Shown one piece after another: positions 36,813 to 49,334 of a DNA stretch of 64,000 nucleotides. Within the stretch, counting starts at the first letter, position 1; each line of letters opens with the position of its first letter. The translations under genes were made by a program, and so were the position numbers. The notes below the pieces were generated by a model that did no database searches, was not told the origin of the DNA, and was given only the letters and a program-made list of their open reading frames with translations. This stretch comes from Mastigias papua. Taxonomy: Eukaryota > Cnidaria > Scyphozoa > Rhizostomeae > Mastigiidae. The DNA is taken from positions 13,572,428 to 13,636,427 of the forward strand of contig OZ025280.1 in the NCBI GenBank assembly GCA_964019165.1, read 5' to 3'.

Positions 36813-38947
36813 ATGGCAAAAACGGCAGCTGAAAGAATGAGAGAACACAGAAAATGATTAAAAGAACTGAATGTAGATAAATGGAAACAAGAAAAAGAAG
36901 AGGATAGGAACAGAAAGGCAGACAAAAGAGCAGCATTGAAGACAAATAACCCAGTAAGATATCAAGGGATGAAAAATCAAGAAGCACAATGAATAAGAAA
37001 ATATCGAGCAAAGCTAAAAATGCTTGCAACAGCACACATTGCAGAAGAACAACCAGCTCCTTTTGCAAACCATCAGTCTTTTGGAAAAGCAGTGAAAAAG
37101 GTGAAAAGCAAAGTGCCTGAGTCACCAAGAAAACGAAAAGCTGTGTTGGCAAAACTTGCTGAAGACGCTGGTATTTCTTTCATAGACAGCCTTCCAAGCA
37201 GAAGCAAACAGCTGGGGCCAAGAGGTAACAAAGAGATTGATGCTGCTGCAGTTGCTTTTTACAGCAGTGATGATATCAGTTGGCAAGCCCCTGAAAGAAA
37301 GGACAGAGTTATATACAGAGATGAAAATGGAAAAAACCACAAGGAATATCTGCAATGCAGATACATGCTAATGAGTCTTGGGGAGGCACATCAATTAGCT
37401 GTTACCACTGGGCTGATGATAAGCAGATCAAAGTTTTGCTCCCTCAGACCCAAGCACATTAGACTAATGGAAGACAGACCTCACAATGTATGCGTGTGTT
37501 ACACATGAAAACATGAGAATGCTTCTTCAGGCATTGAAGCCCCATATCAATGTTCCAAGCTGCCAAACAAAGTTTACAAATGAGCTTGTTTGTGACCCAA
37601 CTTTAAAGAACTGTATGAGTCTAAAATGTGATGATTGCAGCAAAAACATTGAATCATTTAAGCCAAATGGAGAATCTGCTGACCTACTGATCAAATATTC
37701 ACAGTGGCAAGGAGCCTCAAGCAAGTTAAGTAAGATTTCTGTTTCAGAGACAGTTGAGTTGGCATTCAGGGAGCTAAAAGGGCAACTTCCAGCATACTTA
37801 ATACATGTTTATATCAAGCGACAGCAGAAAATGTTTTTCAAAAATAACAAAAGTAATGTTGATGGGAAATCATGTGTCTTGCATGTTGACTTTTCAGAAA
37901 ATAAATTGCTTAGAGATCAAGACAAGCCTCAATTGGCACATTGGATGCACAATCAAGCTGGCCTCTTTACTGCTTACTTTTGGAGGACCCAAGTCTCAAG
38001 AGAAAGCCATATCATTGTCACAGATGATGCGAATCACACAAAGGATCAAGTTTGGACATTCATAACCACTTTGTTGGAGGATTTTACTGCAAGGCACCTG
38101 GATATTGAAATCATAGATATTTTTTCAGATGGCACAAGTACACAGTTTAAGCAGGGATATCTTTTTTCCAATCTTTCTACATGGGAGAATAAAAGTCAAC
38201 TGGCATTTTTTTGGAACCTCGCATGGCAAGGGCATGATTGCTGGTATTGGTGGAACGGTAAAGCGTACAGTTTTGTGTGCTGTTCGCAGTGGTAATGCTT
38301 GAGTATCTAAACCATATGAGTTTTACCAGGTTGCTGTAGAAAGAAACCCAAATATGAAGTTTCACTTTGTCTCAGCTGAGACAGTCCAATTGAGAGCAAA
38401 GGAAATCCAGCTATATTGGGACCAAGTTTTAAGGATCATTGGAATACGATCTGTTCACGCAGTATCTTGCAGAGGTCATTCAACTGTATTTGTTGCTGAA
38501 GTTTCTACTGCAAAAGAGTTTCAATCCCATGTATTCCTGGACGTTTCAGACTAAGAAAGCTCTGATGATTTTGAAGATGATTCAGTTGATGATTTTGCAG
38601 ATGATTCAGTTGATGATTTTGCAGATTCCTCATTAGAATGTAAAGATGAAGAACAATATCAGCCTGGTGAAGATTTCTCTATCACTACTGGTGATTTTTT
38701 TGTCATGGAATATGAATCCAAACGAAATTCAAGAAAAAATTACATCGCCCAGGTAACAGAAATTGATGATGAAGCTGATCTCCATGATGTAATAAATATG
38801 TGTCGATGTGGAGAATCCAACAGATTTGTGTTTATTCCGAAAGATAAGTGCTGGGTTGAAAAGAATCAGATTAAAGCTAAACTTGAACAACCAAACTTTG
38901 ATCACAGAGAACGGTATACTTTTGAAACAATTCCAGACAATTTGTAA
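36813..38947 (+). pseudogene. Transposase-like protein of the unassigned element
   Basis: The frame opens with ATG at 36813 (AKTAAERMREHRK, basic and probably DNA-binding) and has in-frame TGA stops at 36855 and 36990. It then runs from 37020 to 37508 with SPRKRKAVLAKLAEDAG and LGEAHQLAVTTGLMISRSKF. After a frame change, 37486-38295 holds CDDCSKNIES, VLHVDFSENKLLRDQDKPQL, HIIVTDDANHTKDQVWTF and IIDIFSDGTSTQFKQGYLF. Near 38205 the frame changes again to FFGTSHGKGMIAGIGGTVKR. A C-terminal acidic and Cys-containing part follows (38354-38947). Acidic residues in DFSEN, TDD and FSDG suggest an RNase H-like catalytic core. The HGKG..DG block of the relative at 31577 reads HGKGMIAG here, so one Asp is lost. 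Confidence 0.68.
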
Positions 38948-39329
38948 TCTTTTTTGACTTGATAGTTTTTTCAGTTCCATCAACCATATTTTCGGGTTTA
39001 CCAGTCGACCTGGTGTATAAGTTAAGGTACCAATTTTGAGGATGAAAGATGATGAAAATTTTACAATATTAATGTATTTAAAAGATACCCATCGTAGAAG
39101 TCTACTTGCTATTTTTCACATAAAGTTTTGGATCTGAAAGCTAGACTTAGACACTGGAAAATATTATAAATTTGTTACGGATGTACAACATCATCAGTTT
39201 TGAATGCTGAAGTAAATTAAGTGCTTTTCTCAAAAACATAAATTTTTCAAGAGCAAGAACTTATCAATAATCTGATGTGATATGTCACATAAAGTTTTTT
39301 CTAAATTGTTAACAATATTTCTAGGAAAT

Positions 39330-39650
39330 GTGTTACAGATGTACATTCACACATAAAATTCACAGTGTACATCTGTAATGTACATCTGTAACAGGAGTAA
39401 ACTAGTTTTAATGTTTTGCTATTTTGCTGTTTAAAATTTATGTTTCATGTGTTGACTAATTTCTGCGTACATCTGTAACAGATAAATTTTGATAAATACT
39501 CAGACAATTAACATGTTTAAAATCATTTTCTTCACAAGATAGATATAATCCTATTACTAGGCATTGGCTGAGACCAACATATAACAACAAAACAAACATA
39601 ATACAAAATAAACTCAATAATTTCATTCTGAATTGTACATCTGTAACTAT
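39330..39650 (+). repeat. Right subterminal motif cluster (GTACATCTGTAAC)
   Basis: Forward copies of GTACATCTGTAA occur at about 39365, 39377, 39468 and 39634, and reverse copies GTTACAGATGTAC and GTTACGGATGTAC at about 39332 and 39175. These match the left cluster at 36446-36672. Confidence 0.75.
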
Positions 39651-39661
39651 GGAATTGCCCA

Positions 39662-41720
39662 TACATAATTTCAAGCATAGACATAATAGATACAGATCTA
39701 TACACACAAAATCATTTATATAATTTCATGCATAGACATAATACACACAGATCTATGCACACAAAATCATATACATAATTTCAAGCATAGACATAATAGA
39801 TACAGATCTATACACAGAAAATCATTTATACACTTTCATGCATAGACATAATAGACACAGATCTATGCTCACAAAACCATATATACAATATGATCCATAG
39901 AAGTGGTACATACAGATCTATGCACACAAAATCATACGAAAAATTTCATCTATTTACATTCTACATGAAGATGTATGCACAAAACCATATATACAATTTC
40001 ATCCATAGAAGTAGTACATACAGATCTATGCACACAAAATCATATGTAAAATTTCATTTATTTACATTCTACATGCAGATCTATGCACACAACACCATAT
40101 ATACAATTTGATGTATAGAAATAATACATACAGCTGTATCCACACAAAAACAGATATACAATGTTATGTATAAAACTAATACATACAGACCTATGCACAC
40201 AAAATCATATATAGACTTTCATGCATAGAGATAAGACATACAGATCTATGCACACAAAATCATATATAGAATTTCATGTATTTACATACTACATGCAGAT
40301 CACTGCACACAAAACCATATATACAATTTCATACATAGAAATAATACATACAGATCTATGCACACAAAATCATATGCACATAATTTCATGCATAGAAATA
40401 ATAGATACAGATCTATGCACACAAAATCATATATAGAATTTCATGTATTTACATACTACATGCAGATCACTACACACAAAACCATATATACAATTCAATG
40501 CATAGAAATAATAGAGACAGATATATATACACACAAAATCATATGCACATAATTTCATGCATAGAAATACTAGATACAGATCTATACACAGAAAATCATT
40601 TATACACTTTCATGCATAGACATAATAGATACAGATCTATGAACACAAAATCATAGATAGATTGTCATGTATTTAGATAATAGACACAGACCTATGCTCA
40701 TAAAACCATATATACAATTTCATCCATAGAAGTAGTACATACAGATCTATGCACACAAAATCATATGTAAAATTTCATTTATTTACATTCTACATGCAGA
40801 TCTATGCACACAACACCATATATACAATTTGATGTATAGAAATAATACATACAGCTGTATCCACACAAAAACAGATATACAATGTTATGTATAAAACTAA
40901 TACATACAGACCTATGCACACAAAATCATATATAGACTTTCATGCATAGAGATAAGACATACAGATCTATGCACACAAAATCATATATAGAATTTCATGT
41001 ATTTACATACTACATGCAGATCACTGCACACAAAACCATATATACAATTTCATACATAGAAATAATACATACAGATCTATGCACACAAAATCATATGCAC
41101 ATAATTTCATGCATAGAAATAATAGATACAGATCTATGCACACAAAATCATATATAGAATTTCATGTATTTACATACTACATGCAGATCACTACACACAA
41201 AACCATATATACAATTCAATGCATAGAAATAATAGAGACAGATATATATACACACAAAATCATATGCACATAATTTCATGCATAGAAATACTAGATACAG
41301 ATCTATACACAGAAAATCATTTATACACTTTCATGCATAGACATAATAGATACAGATCTATGAACACAAAATCATAGATAGATTGTCATGTATTTAGATA
41401 ATAGACACAGACCTATGCTCATAAAACCATATATACAATTTCATCCATAGAAGTAGTACATACAGATCTATGCACACAAAATCATATGTAAAATTTCATG
41501 TATTTATATTCTACATGCAGATCTATGCACACAACACCATATATACAATATGATGTATAGAAATAATACATACAGCTGCATGCACACAAAAACAGATATA
41601 CAATGTTATGTATAAAAATAATACATAGAGATCTATGCACACAAAATCATATATAGACTTTCATGCATAGAGATAAGACATACAGATCTATGCACACAAG
41701 ATCATATATAGAATGTCAAT
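39662..41720. repeat. Satellite block 3 with 721-bp higher-order repeat
   Basis: Same ~55-bp unit as blocks 1 and 2. Within it a 721-bp composite unit is repeated: 40003-40723 and 40724-41444 look identical or nearly so, and a partial third copy runs to about 41720. The short ORFs in this block are by-products of the repeat. Confidence 0.94.
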
Positions 41721-43835
41721 CTAGAAATCATATCAGCTGCCATATATATATAATATATATATAATACCAATTTAGAAATATCTGAAAACCCAAAAACCAG
41801 GGCATAAATATATACAGACGGATATGTGGACTTTTCAGCTACATTTTATAATGACAGATAGTATTTAACACAGCAGAACTTTAAAGATATGTACAACAAA
41901 ATAAGACAACGTTGGTGAAAGGTCAACCCATCTTTACTACAACCATATTACCATCATTGAATCTGATATGAAGATAGCCGCTTTTTGTAAGTGCGAAGTA
42001 AACAATTGCTACTTGCTTCAAAATCAGCAATAGAAGTCATAAATGTCGTTATGTGCAGTTGGAATACACCATTGTAAGCATCTGACGGTTTCTGTAGTAA
42101 CTCTATAGTTGTAAGCTAGTTATCAAGTGCCCCTGGAAAGTTGCTCAGCGATTCACAATAGGTTATGAGTCATCAGTGGCCTAGGCCAGTAAAAACATGC
42201 TATAAAAACAATGTGGAAAACTACCTTTTCCGTTGCAGTAAAACAGTAGAACTTGAGCACAACTCGTTCATATTTGACTGATTGAAACACCAATGTGAAA
42301 GCGGTATTTTCGATGGTAACAACAGTGAGAAACCCATTAAGTTTTCCTTTCGCTTCAAGACAAACCAAAGCACAGTAATCCGATACACTCTGTATGAAGA
42401 ACAGAAGACTACGTGTACATTTTGAGAACAATGCATGGTTAAATGGATCCATTGCTCCTTCACATTGCCGGCCTGATAATCAGTACACTTTCCACACAGT
42501 GGTTCAAACTTAGCGACGTTTATGATATGAATTATGGAAAATAATCTCAAACATTGTATCAATTCACTTCTCATATATAGAGCTTTATAACTGGCTAATA
42601 CATACTAATTAATTTATAATGACTATGATGGCACAATCACTGTAATAGCAACTTGTCAATTTGTCAATATGTTTCTGCATCATTTTGGGACAGACAATGT
42701 CAACCCCCTAAAGATCTTCCCATCTCTAGTTCTAGAGGACATTAAGGTGTACAGGTACATACTGTGTTTAAATGGTTTCCTTTGGCTAGATATGTAGAAA
42801 TCAATGGGAATTTTTGTTAACATGCTTGAAAATAAGCATATTTTATAGCCTGTTGTGAATCATGTTTGAATAGAGTAGATGAAGCCCCGGACATTTTTTC
42901 ATGTTGGAGATATCAAATATGTGCTGATACAAAAATTTGTGCTTTCAATAATAATTGTTTAGACTTGATATGACATATTGTACCTTTCTAGTTTGCAGAG
43001 AGTTTTCTGGTTTCAACTAGAAAACTAAAAGTATAACTTCAATGTCAGGTGCTTACATCTATACTCATAACATATCATAATTGTCAAACAAAGAACTATT
43101 GTAACACAACTAAAAATGTAGCACACCACCAAATGTGTAGGGGGGGCTTATTGAAACGAGGGGTTGGCAATTTTCCAAGAAGAAATACATTGAGAGGGTG
43201 TTAATAAATGAACAGTGGTGCATTTTGTCCTGCAGTGCTTCAGAAATACAGCAATTATAAAGATATTTGATGGTTGGCAATATGCATAGGCATACTTGAA
43301 ACAATTTACAAGCAAAAACATTATCATTGTATCAATATTGTTACCATAGCAACCAAAAAAGCCAAACAATTTTCAAACAACTGTGCACGCAAAAGTATTT
43401 TTCATTCTTTACTGCAAACAGCAACCAACATGAAGCTTGCAGCTCATGTTAGTTAAATATAGAGGAACAAATTGAGCCACAATGAACTAAAACAGACTTC
43501 TAACAGTTGAATTTTTCATTATTTGATTTAGGTAAAGAAATTTTTCTCATGCATTCTGGCCCTGCACTACACATGTTTAGCAAATTCGAAAAAGCAAAGG
43601 CCATTTTGGAGCTCTATTTCTAGAGACTATTTTGCCAATTTTCAGCTCCATACTGCTTCTGGTTATGAAATTAAAATTAAATCCATAATAGCAACTTCAT
43701 AAAAATTCCACTTTTGGAAAACTTTGAATTCAGTAACAATTTTGGAATTCCTAAAACTGCCCAGGCGCATAATTTTCACTCTCTGTTTCCTTGTCTTTGT
43801 CATCTTTTCCCTTTCTCTTAAGCCCTGTTCAAATG
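41721..43835. other. No gene seen
   Basis: Non-coding AT-rich DNA; it begins with an imperfect ATATATATAAT palindromic patch (41742-41773). Chance ORFs only. Confidence 0.55.
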
Positions 43836-43839
43836 CTCT

Positions 43840-43950
43840 CAACATTTCACTGACCAGTGCTCAACATTCATCGAGCGTTGTTCAGTGAAGTTCAGCGAAG
43901 TTGAGAGGCTGCTGTTCAAACACTCTCAACATTTCACTGAACAACACTGA
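43840..43950. repeat. Imperfect direct repeat with CTCTCAACATTTCACTGA units
   Basis: CTGTTCAAATGCTCTCAACATT (split here as CTGTTCAAA and CTCTCAACATTTCACTGA) recurs after 76 bp as CTGTTCAAA-C-A-CTCTCAACATTTCACTGA. Between the copies GTTGAGAG forms an inverted match to CTCTCAAC. It could be a remnant of a transposon end. Confidence 0.5.
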
Positions 43951-44269
43951 AAATTTTCAATGCTCTATGTGACATGGAAGCAAGCCTCGAGTTGGAAGAT
44001 TTAGCGCCAAAAACAAACCAAAATAGGCCTAAATATCTAATAACAGCACCTAGAAGTACATAATATATAATAATAAGTGACATAACTGGAACAAAAATGG
44101 GGAAAAGTGGGGTAGAGAGGGGTATAAAGGTAGTTGATGGTTTTAAGGGAGTTGAGTATATTAAGGAAGTTGATGATGTAATTATATAATGATGTTATAA
44201 TGTGTATAAATAGAATGGTATAAAAGACTGTGGTAATTGAGTGATAGGAGAAAATTGAATAGAGATGAG

Positions 44270-45300
44270 AGAATGGAATTATAAAAGAATTTATAAAAAT
44301 AGAATGATGAAATAGAATGATGAAATGGATTTATAAAATAGACTGATGAAATGGATTTATAAAATAGAATGATGAAATAGATTGATGAAATGGATATATA
44401 AAATAGAATGATGAAATGGATTTATAAAATAGAATGATGAAATAGAATGATGAATGGATTTATAAAATAGAATGATGAAATGGATTTATAAAATAGAATG
44501 ATGAAATAAAATGATGAAATGGATTTATAAAATAGAATGATGAAATAGAATGATGAAATGGATTTATAAAATAGAATGATGAAATAGAATGATGATATGG
44601 ATTTATAAAATAGAATGATGAAATGGAGTTATAAAATAGAATGATGAAATAGAATGATGAAATGGATTTATAAAATAGAATGATGAAATGGATTTATAAA
44701 ATAGAATGATGAAATGGATTTATAAAATAGAATGATGAACTGGATTTATAAAAATAGAATGATGAAATGGATTTATAAAATAGAATGATGAAATGGATTT
44801 ATAAAATAGAATGATGAAATAGAATGATGAATGGAATTAAAAAATAGAATGATGAAATGGATTTATAAAATAGAATGATGAAATAGATTTATAAAATAGA
44901 ATGATGAACTGGATTTATAAAAATAGAATGATGAAATGGATTTATAAAATAGAATGATGAAATGGATTTATAAAATAGAATGATGAAATAGAATGATGAA
45001 TGGAATTATAAAATAGAATGATGAAATGGATTTATAAAATAGAATGATGAAATAGAATGATGAAATGGATTTATAAAATAGAATGATGACATGGATTTAT
45101 AAAATAAAATGATGAAATAGAATGATGAACTGGATTTATAAAATAGAATGATGACATGGATTTATAAAATAGAATGATGAAATGGATTTATAAAATAAAA
45201 TGAAGAAATGAATTTATAAATAGAATGATGACATGGATTTGTAAAAATAGAATGATTCAATGAATTTATAAAATAGGATTATAAAATGGGGTTTTAAAAA
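44270..45300. repeat. 26-bp minisatellite
   Basis: About 35-40 tandem copies of AAATAGAATGATGAAATGGA plus TTTATA, mixed with a 14- to 15-bp short form AAATAGAATGATGA. Several short blocks of units recur as composites (for instance with GAACTGGATTTATAAAAATA at 44734 and 44905). Confidence 0.95.
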
Positions 45301-45670
45301 TAGTAATGATGAATGGATGTAAAAGGAGTGGTATAAATAAAATAAGATGAAATGTTGGATTAATGGAATCAAATAGATTTTGAAAAATGGATTAAATACA
45401 ATGGTAATTAAAGATAGAAATTTTTAATAAAAATTCTCCTTGGGTAATTGTCCCGACTCCACTTTTAATGGTGCATAATTTATGGGACCATTTAATGGGC
45501 GGATGTGAAATCTTGGAGCACAAGTGGTCATAAGTAAGTGGGTGTAAGCCCGTTGTATGATGGAGCACTTTACTAGAGCATATTTCCATTTACACGTTAA
45601 AAATATAATTATGCCTCTTGGAATATAATTATATTTACTGGAAACAGACGTTCCGACGGGTTTTCAGGAT

Positions 45671-45718
45671 GGTTTAACGAAGTTAAAAAACCGTTAGGTT
45701 TTTTGACAAAGTTAAACC
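45671..45718. repeat. 22-bp-arm hairpin
   Basis: Left arm 45671-45692 (GGTTTAAC...AAAAAACC), loop GTTA, right arm 45697-45718 (GGTTTTTT...GTTAAACC). The outer 8 and inner 8 base pairs are perfect. Confidence 0.9.
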
Positions 45719-45762
45719 TTCATTAAAAGCCGGAGTAGGAAAAACAGCTGAGATCCCGAAGA

Positions 45763-45784
45763 GCTTATAGCGATAGCTATAAGC
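45763..45784. repeat. 9-bp-arm hairpin
   Basis: GCTTATAGC, loop GATA, GCTATAAGC: a perfect 9-bp stem 45 bp after the larger hairpin. Confidence 0.9.
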
Positions 45785-46190
45785 TTTCTCAGCAAACCGT
45801 CACTTTTTTTCATAAACTAGCCATTTTTCTATAGCATAATATTTTGGTAAATTATTTACTGGCCTTACTAAATAGCCTTACTTTATGGCCTTACTAAATA
45901 GCCTTACTTTTTGGCCTTACTATATGGATTTATATTTTATTGGTGAATTTAATTTGAAGATCAATCAAACATATTTATGGTCTTATCGCTCGATATATAA
46001 AGACTGGATTTATCATTTCACATCATTTTCATGCAGTTTTAGTTTTGATGTGCATTGATGATGAATGATACTTATGAATAATGAATGATACTTATATTGT
46101 TTATAGTCATTGGTACCATTCTTTGTGTTACATTAGAGATCTCGTGTTATATATATATAAATATAAAAATATAATTATATATATATAAGA

Positions 46191-46949
46191 ATGGAAAAAC
46201 ATTTTATTGATACTTCAAAATATAATGAAGAATTTACACACAGAATGATTGATATTGAAGAAATAGATGATAAAACTTTGAAATATGCTCATGACAGTGG
46301 ATCTGATTGGGATAAAAATACAATTGCAGTTTCGGTTAAATATGGTAATTTAGAATGTTTAAAATACGCTCATGAAAATGGATGCCCATGGGATGATTTT
46401 ACATGTGCAATTGCAGCAGCGTATGGACAATTAGAATGTTTAAAATATGCTCATGAAAACGGTTGTCCTTGGGATAAACATACTTGTGAAAGGGCAGCTA
46501 TTCATGGTCATATAAAATGTTTAAAATATGCTCATGAAAATGGGTGTCCATGGGATAAATATACTTGTGAAAACGCAGCTATTCATGGAGATTTAGAATG
46601 TGTAAAATATGCTCATGAAAACGTTTGTCCATGGGAGGAAAATACATGTACAAGAGCAGCTTTAAATGGACATTAGGAATTTTTAAAATATGCTCATGAA
46701 ACTTGTTGTCCTTGGAATAAAGATATAATTGCAATTGCAGCTAAATATGGTATGTTAGAGTGTTTAAAATATGCTCATGAAAGCGGATGTCCATGGGATA
46801 AATATACTTGTGAATATGCGGCAGAAAATGGACATTTAAAATGTTTGAAATATGCTCATGTAAATGGTTGTCCATGGAATGACAGAGTTTATAGTATAGC
46901 TGAAGAAAATGGTAATATAGAATGCATGAATTATTATATTGAAAATTAA
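46191..46949 (+). pseudogene. Ankyrin-type repeat protein with one in-frame stop
   Basis: Eight or so 27-residue repeats of the form LECLKYAHENGCPWDKYTCE plus AA(I/E)xGH, residues about 45-250. A TAG at 46674-46676 falls where the repeat consensus has a Leu or Glu codon; the frame then continues unchanged to 46949. Repeats of this LKYAHENGCPW type are known from large DNA viruses and some protists. In large DNA viruses ankyrin proteins are thought to bind host proteins; the role here is unknown. The gene is the first on the element's plus strand, about 20 bp before the ATPase frame. Confidence 0.8.
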
Positions 46950-46969
46950 TGTAATATAAAATATAAACA

Positions 46970-47926
<957 letters not shown>

Positions 47927-47937
47927 ATATAATAGAA

Positions 47938-48439
47938 TGAAAATATATTGTGTGAAGTGTAAACAGAAAACAGATAGTGATAATATAGAAAATATAACAA
48001 TAAAAAATAACAGAATGGCAATTCGAGGCAATTGTAAAATATGTAATACACAAAAATATATGTTTGTGAAGAATGAAGAATCAGGAAAAGGGATTGATAT
48101 TCATAAAATGATAAATAAAATACCACGCCCCCGATCAGGATGGACACCTGGTAATTACAAATATTTAGGGCCTTATAATCCGCTTGAATCACAAGTTATT
48201 TTAATGAAAATACAGGGGACATTCAGAAGATTAATGTACAGCCGAAAAATAAATTGGATGAAATCGCGATGAAACATGATATATGTTATAGCGTAATTCC
48301 ACAGAATAAAGGCGATTGTGATAGACAGATGGTTCAATCTATTGATGAGATGCCATATAAAGATATGAATAAAATAGCAATGTTAACTAGAACAATTATT
48401 AACAAGAAACAACAGTTAGGTCTAGGAGTCAAAAAATAA
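47938..48439 (+). pseudogene. Zinc ribbon plus phospholipase A2-like protein, one frameshift
   Basis: From ATG 47938 a DUF5679-like zinc ribbon comes first (CVKCKQ ... CKICNTQKYMF, residues 4-45). A Pro/Arg-rich link and GWTPGNYKYLGPYNPLESQ follow, the shape of a PLA2 calcium-loop region as in parvoviral VP1. One base is out of frame near 48200. In the next frame the catalytic segment reads KLDEIAMKHDICYSV, with the His-Asp pair at 48269-48274, followed by NKGDCDRQMVQSI and a C-terminus IINKKQQLGLGVKK ending at 48439. PLA2 domains of this type hydrolyse membrane phospholipids during virion entry; some Polinton/adintovirus genomes encode one. The frameshift makes this copy defective. Confidence 0.75.
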
Positions 48440-49334
48440 ACGACCCGAAAATAGACGATGATCGAAAACAATACGCGAAAGAGATGCATAAGAGAACTAT
48501 TCATAAATTTCAACGCCGGATGATTTATAGCCCCGATATCGACAGTATTTGGACAGGGGATTTGATTATTTTAAACAGAAAAGAATATGTAAAACAAAAT
48601 GATGGGTATACATATATTTTAACAGTAATGGATATTTTTAGCCGTTATGCTTGCGTAAGAGTTACGAAAACGAAAGATAAAATAACAATCGCGAATGCAT
48701 TCGAGGATATTATAACAAAGTCAGGACGTAAGTGTAACAAGTTATGGACTGACAACGGAGGGGAATTCTTCAACAACCATTTTGAACAAATGCTGAAAAG
48801 ACTAAAAATCATTAGACATACAACACAATCAGAGTTAAAAGCTATCCTCATTGAGCGCTTCACCAAAACTCTCATAGACAAATTAGCGATGCTTTTCACA
48901 GAACGTAATAATTATCGTTATATCGATGATATAGAAAATGTTATTGACAAGTATAATAATAGTTATCATTCGACACTTAAAATGTCTCCTTCTGAAGCAA
49001 GTAAACCAAAAAACGAAGGGTTAGTTTATTTAATGTATATAATGAACAAAGGAGACAAAGGTATTTACAAAATAAAAAACCTAAATTTAAAGGAAATGAT
49101 CATGTAAGAATAAGTCGATTAAAAAACCATTTTCAAAAAGCTTATGATAAAAGATGGTCAGATGATATGTTTATAATTTATAAAGTAAATCCGACATTAC
49201 CTGTGACATATAAAATCAAAAAAATTTTAGACAATGGAAAATATAGATATATCCAAGGAGATTTTTATGAACAAGAACTACAAAAAACACAAATAAAAAA
49301 AGACTTAAAGAAAATTTTATATATGTTATTATAG
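48421..49334 (+). pseudogene. Polinton integrase (retroviral-type), one frameshift
   Basis: DDE integrase that would insert element DNA. The frame is open from at least 48421 (overlapping the PLA2 end); the first Met is 48484. Core residues, numbered from that Met, are Asp26 in IWTGDLIIL, Asp90 in LWTDNGGEF and Glu124 in LIERFTKTL, with 33 residues between the last two. YNNSYHSTLKMSPSEA closes the core. Near 49070 the frame shifts, and a C-terminal chromo/SH3-like domain follows (HVRISRLKNHFQKAYDKRWS, then YKIKKILDNGKY and FYEQELQKT), ending at TAG 49332-49334. The next gene starts one base later. Confidence 0.88.

Larger units (their letters stand above)
36078..39661 (+). mobile_element. DNA transposon of unassigned superfamily inside the satellite, 3584 bp
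   Basis: 12-bp perfect terminal inverted repeats TGGGCAATTCCA / TGGAATTGCCCA lie at 36078-36089 and 39650-39661. A 4-bp TACA duplication flanks the element (36074-36077 and 39662-39665), and satellite continues on both sides. Subterminal regions carry many copies of a TACATCTGTAAC-type motif. One gene in plus orientation fills the middle. Ends, duplication length and gene do not fit a superfamily I can name with confidence. Confidence 0.8.
45301..46190. other. Left margin of the Polinton; no gene, two hairpins
   Basis: No ORF of note. Two strong inverted repeats occur at 45671-45718 and 45763-45784, and a triplicated CCTTACTNNNTGGCCTTACTA phrase at 45862-45925. The Polinton terminus should lie in this stretch, but its partner is outside the window, so it cannot be placed. 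Confidence 0.5.

Noticed and set aside
40221..41273. Duplicate ORFs reading MHRDKTYRSMHTKSYIEF
   Set aside because: They arise from the satellite unit, whose length lets a frame stay open; no protein features.
39662..41720. Regular repeats that might suggest a CRISPR array
   Set aside because: The 55-bp units are contiguous and mutually diverged with no unique spacers, and the genome is eukaryotic; this is satellite DNA.
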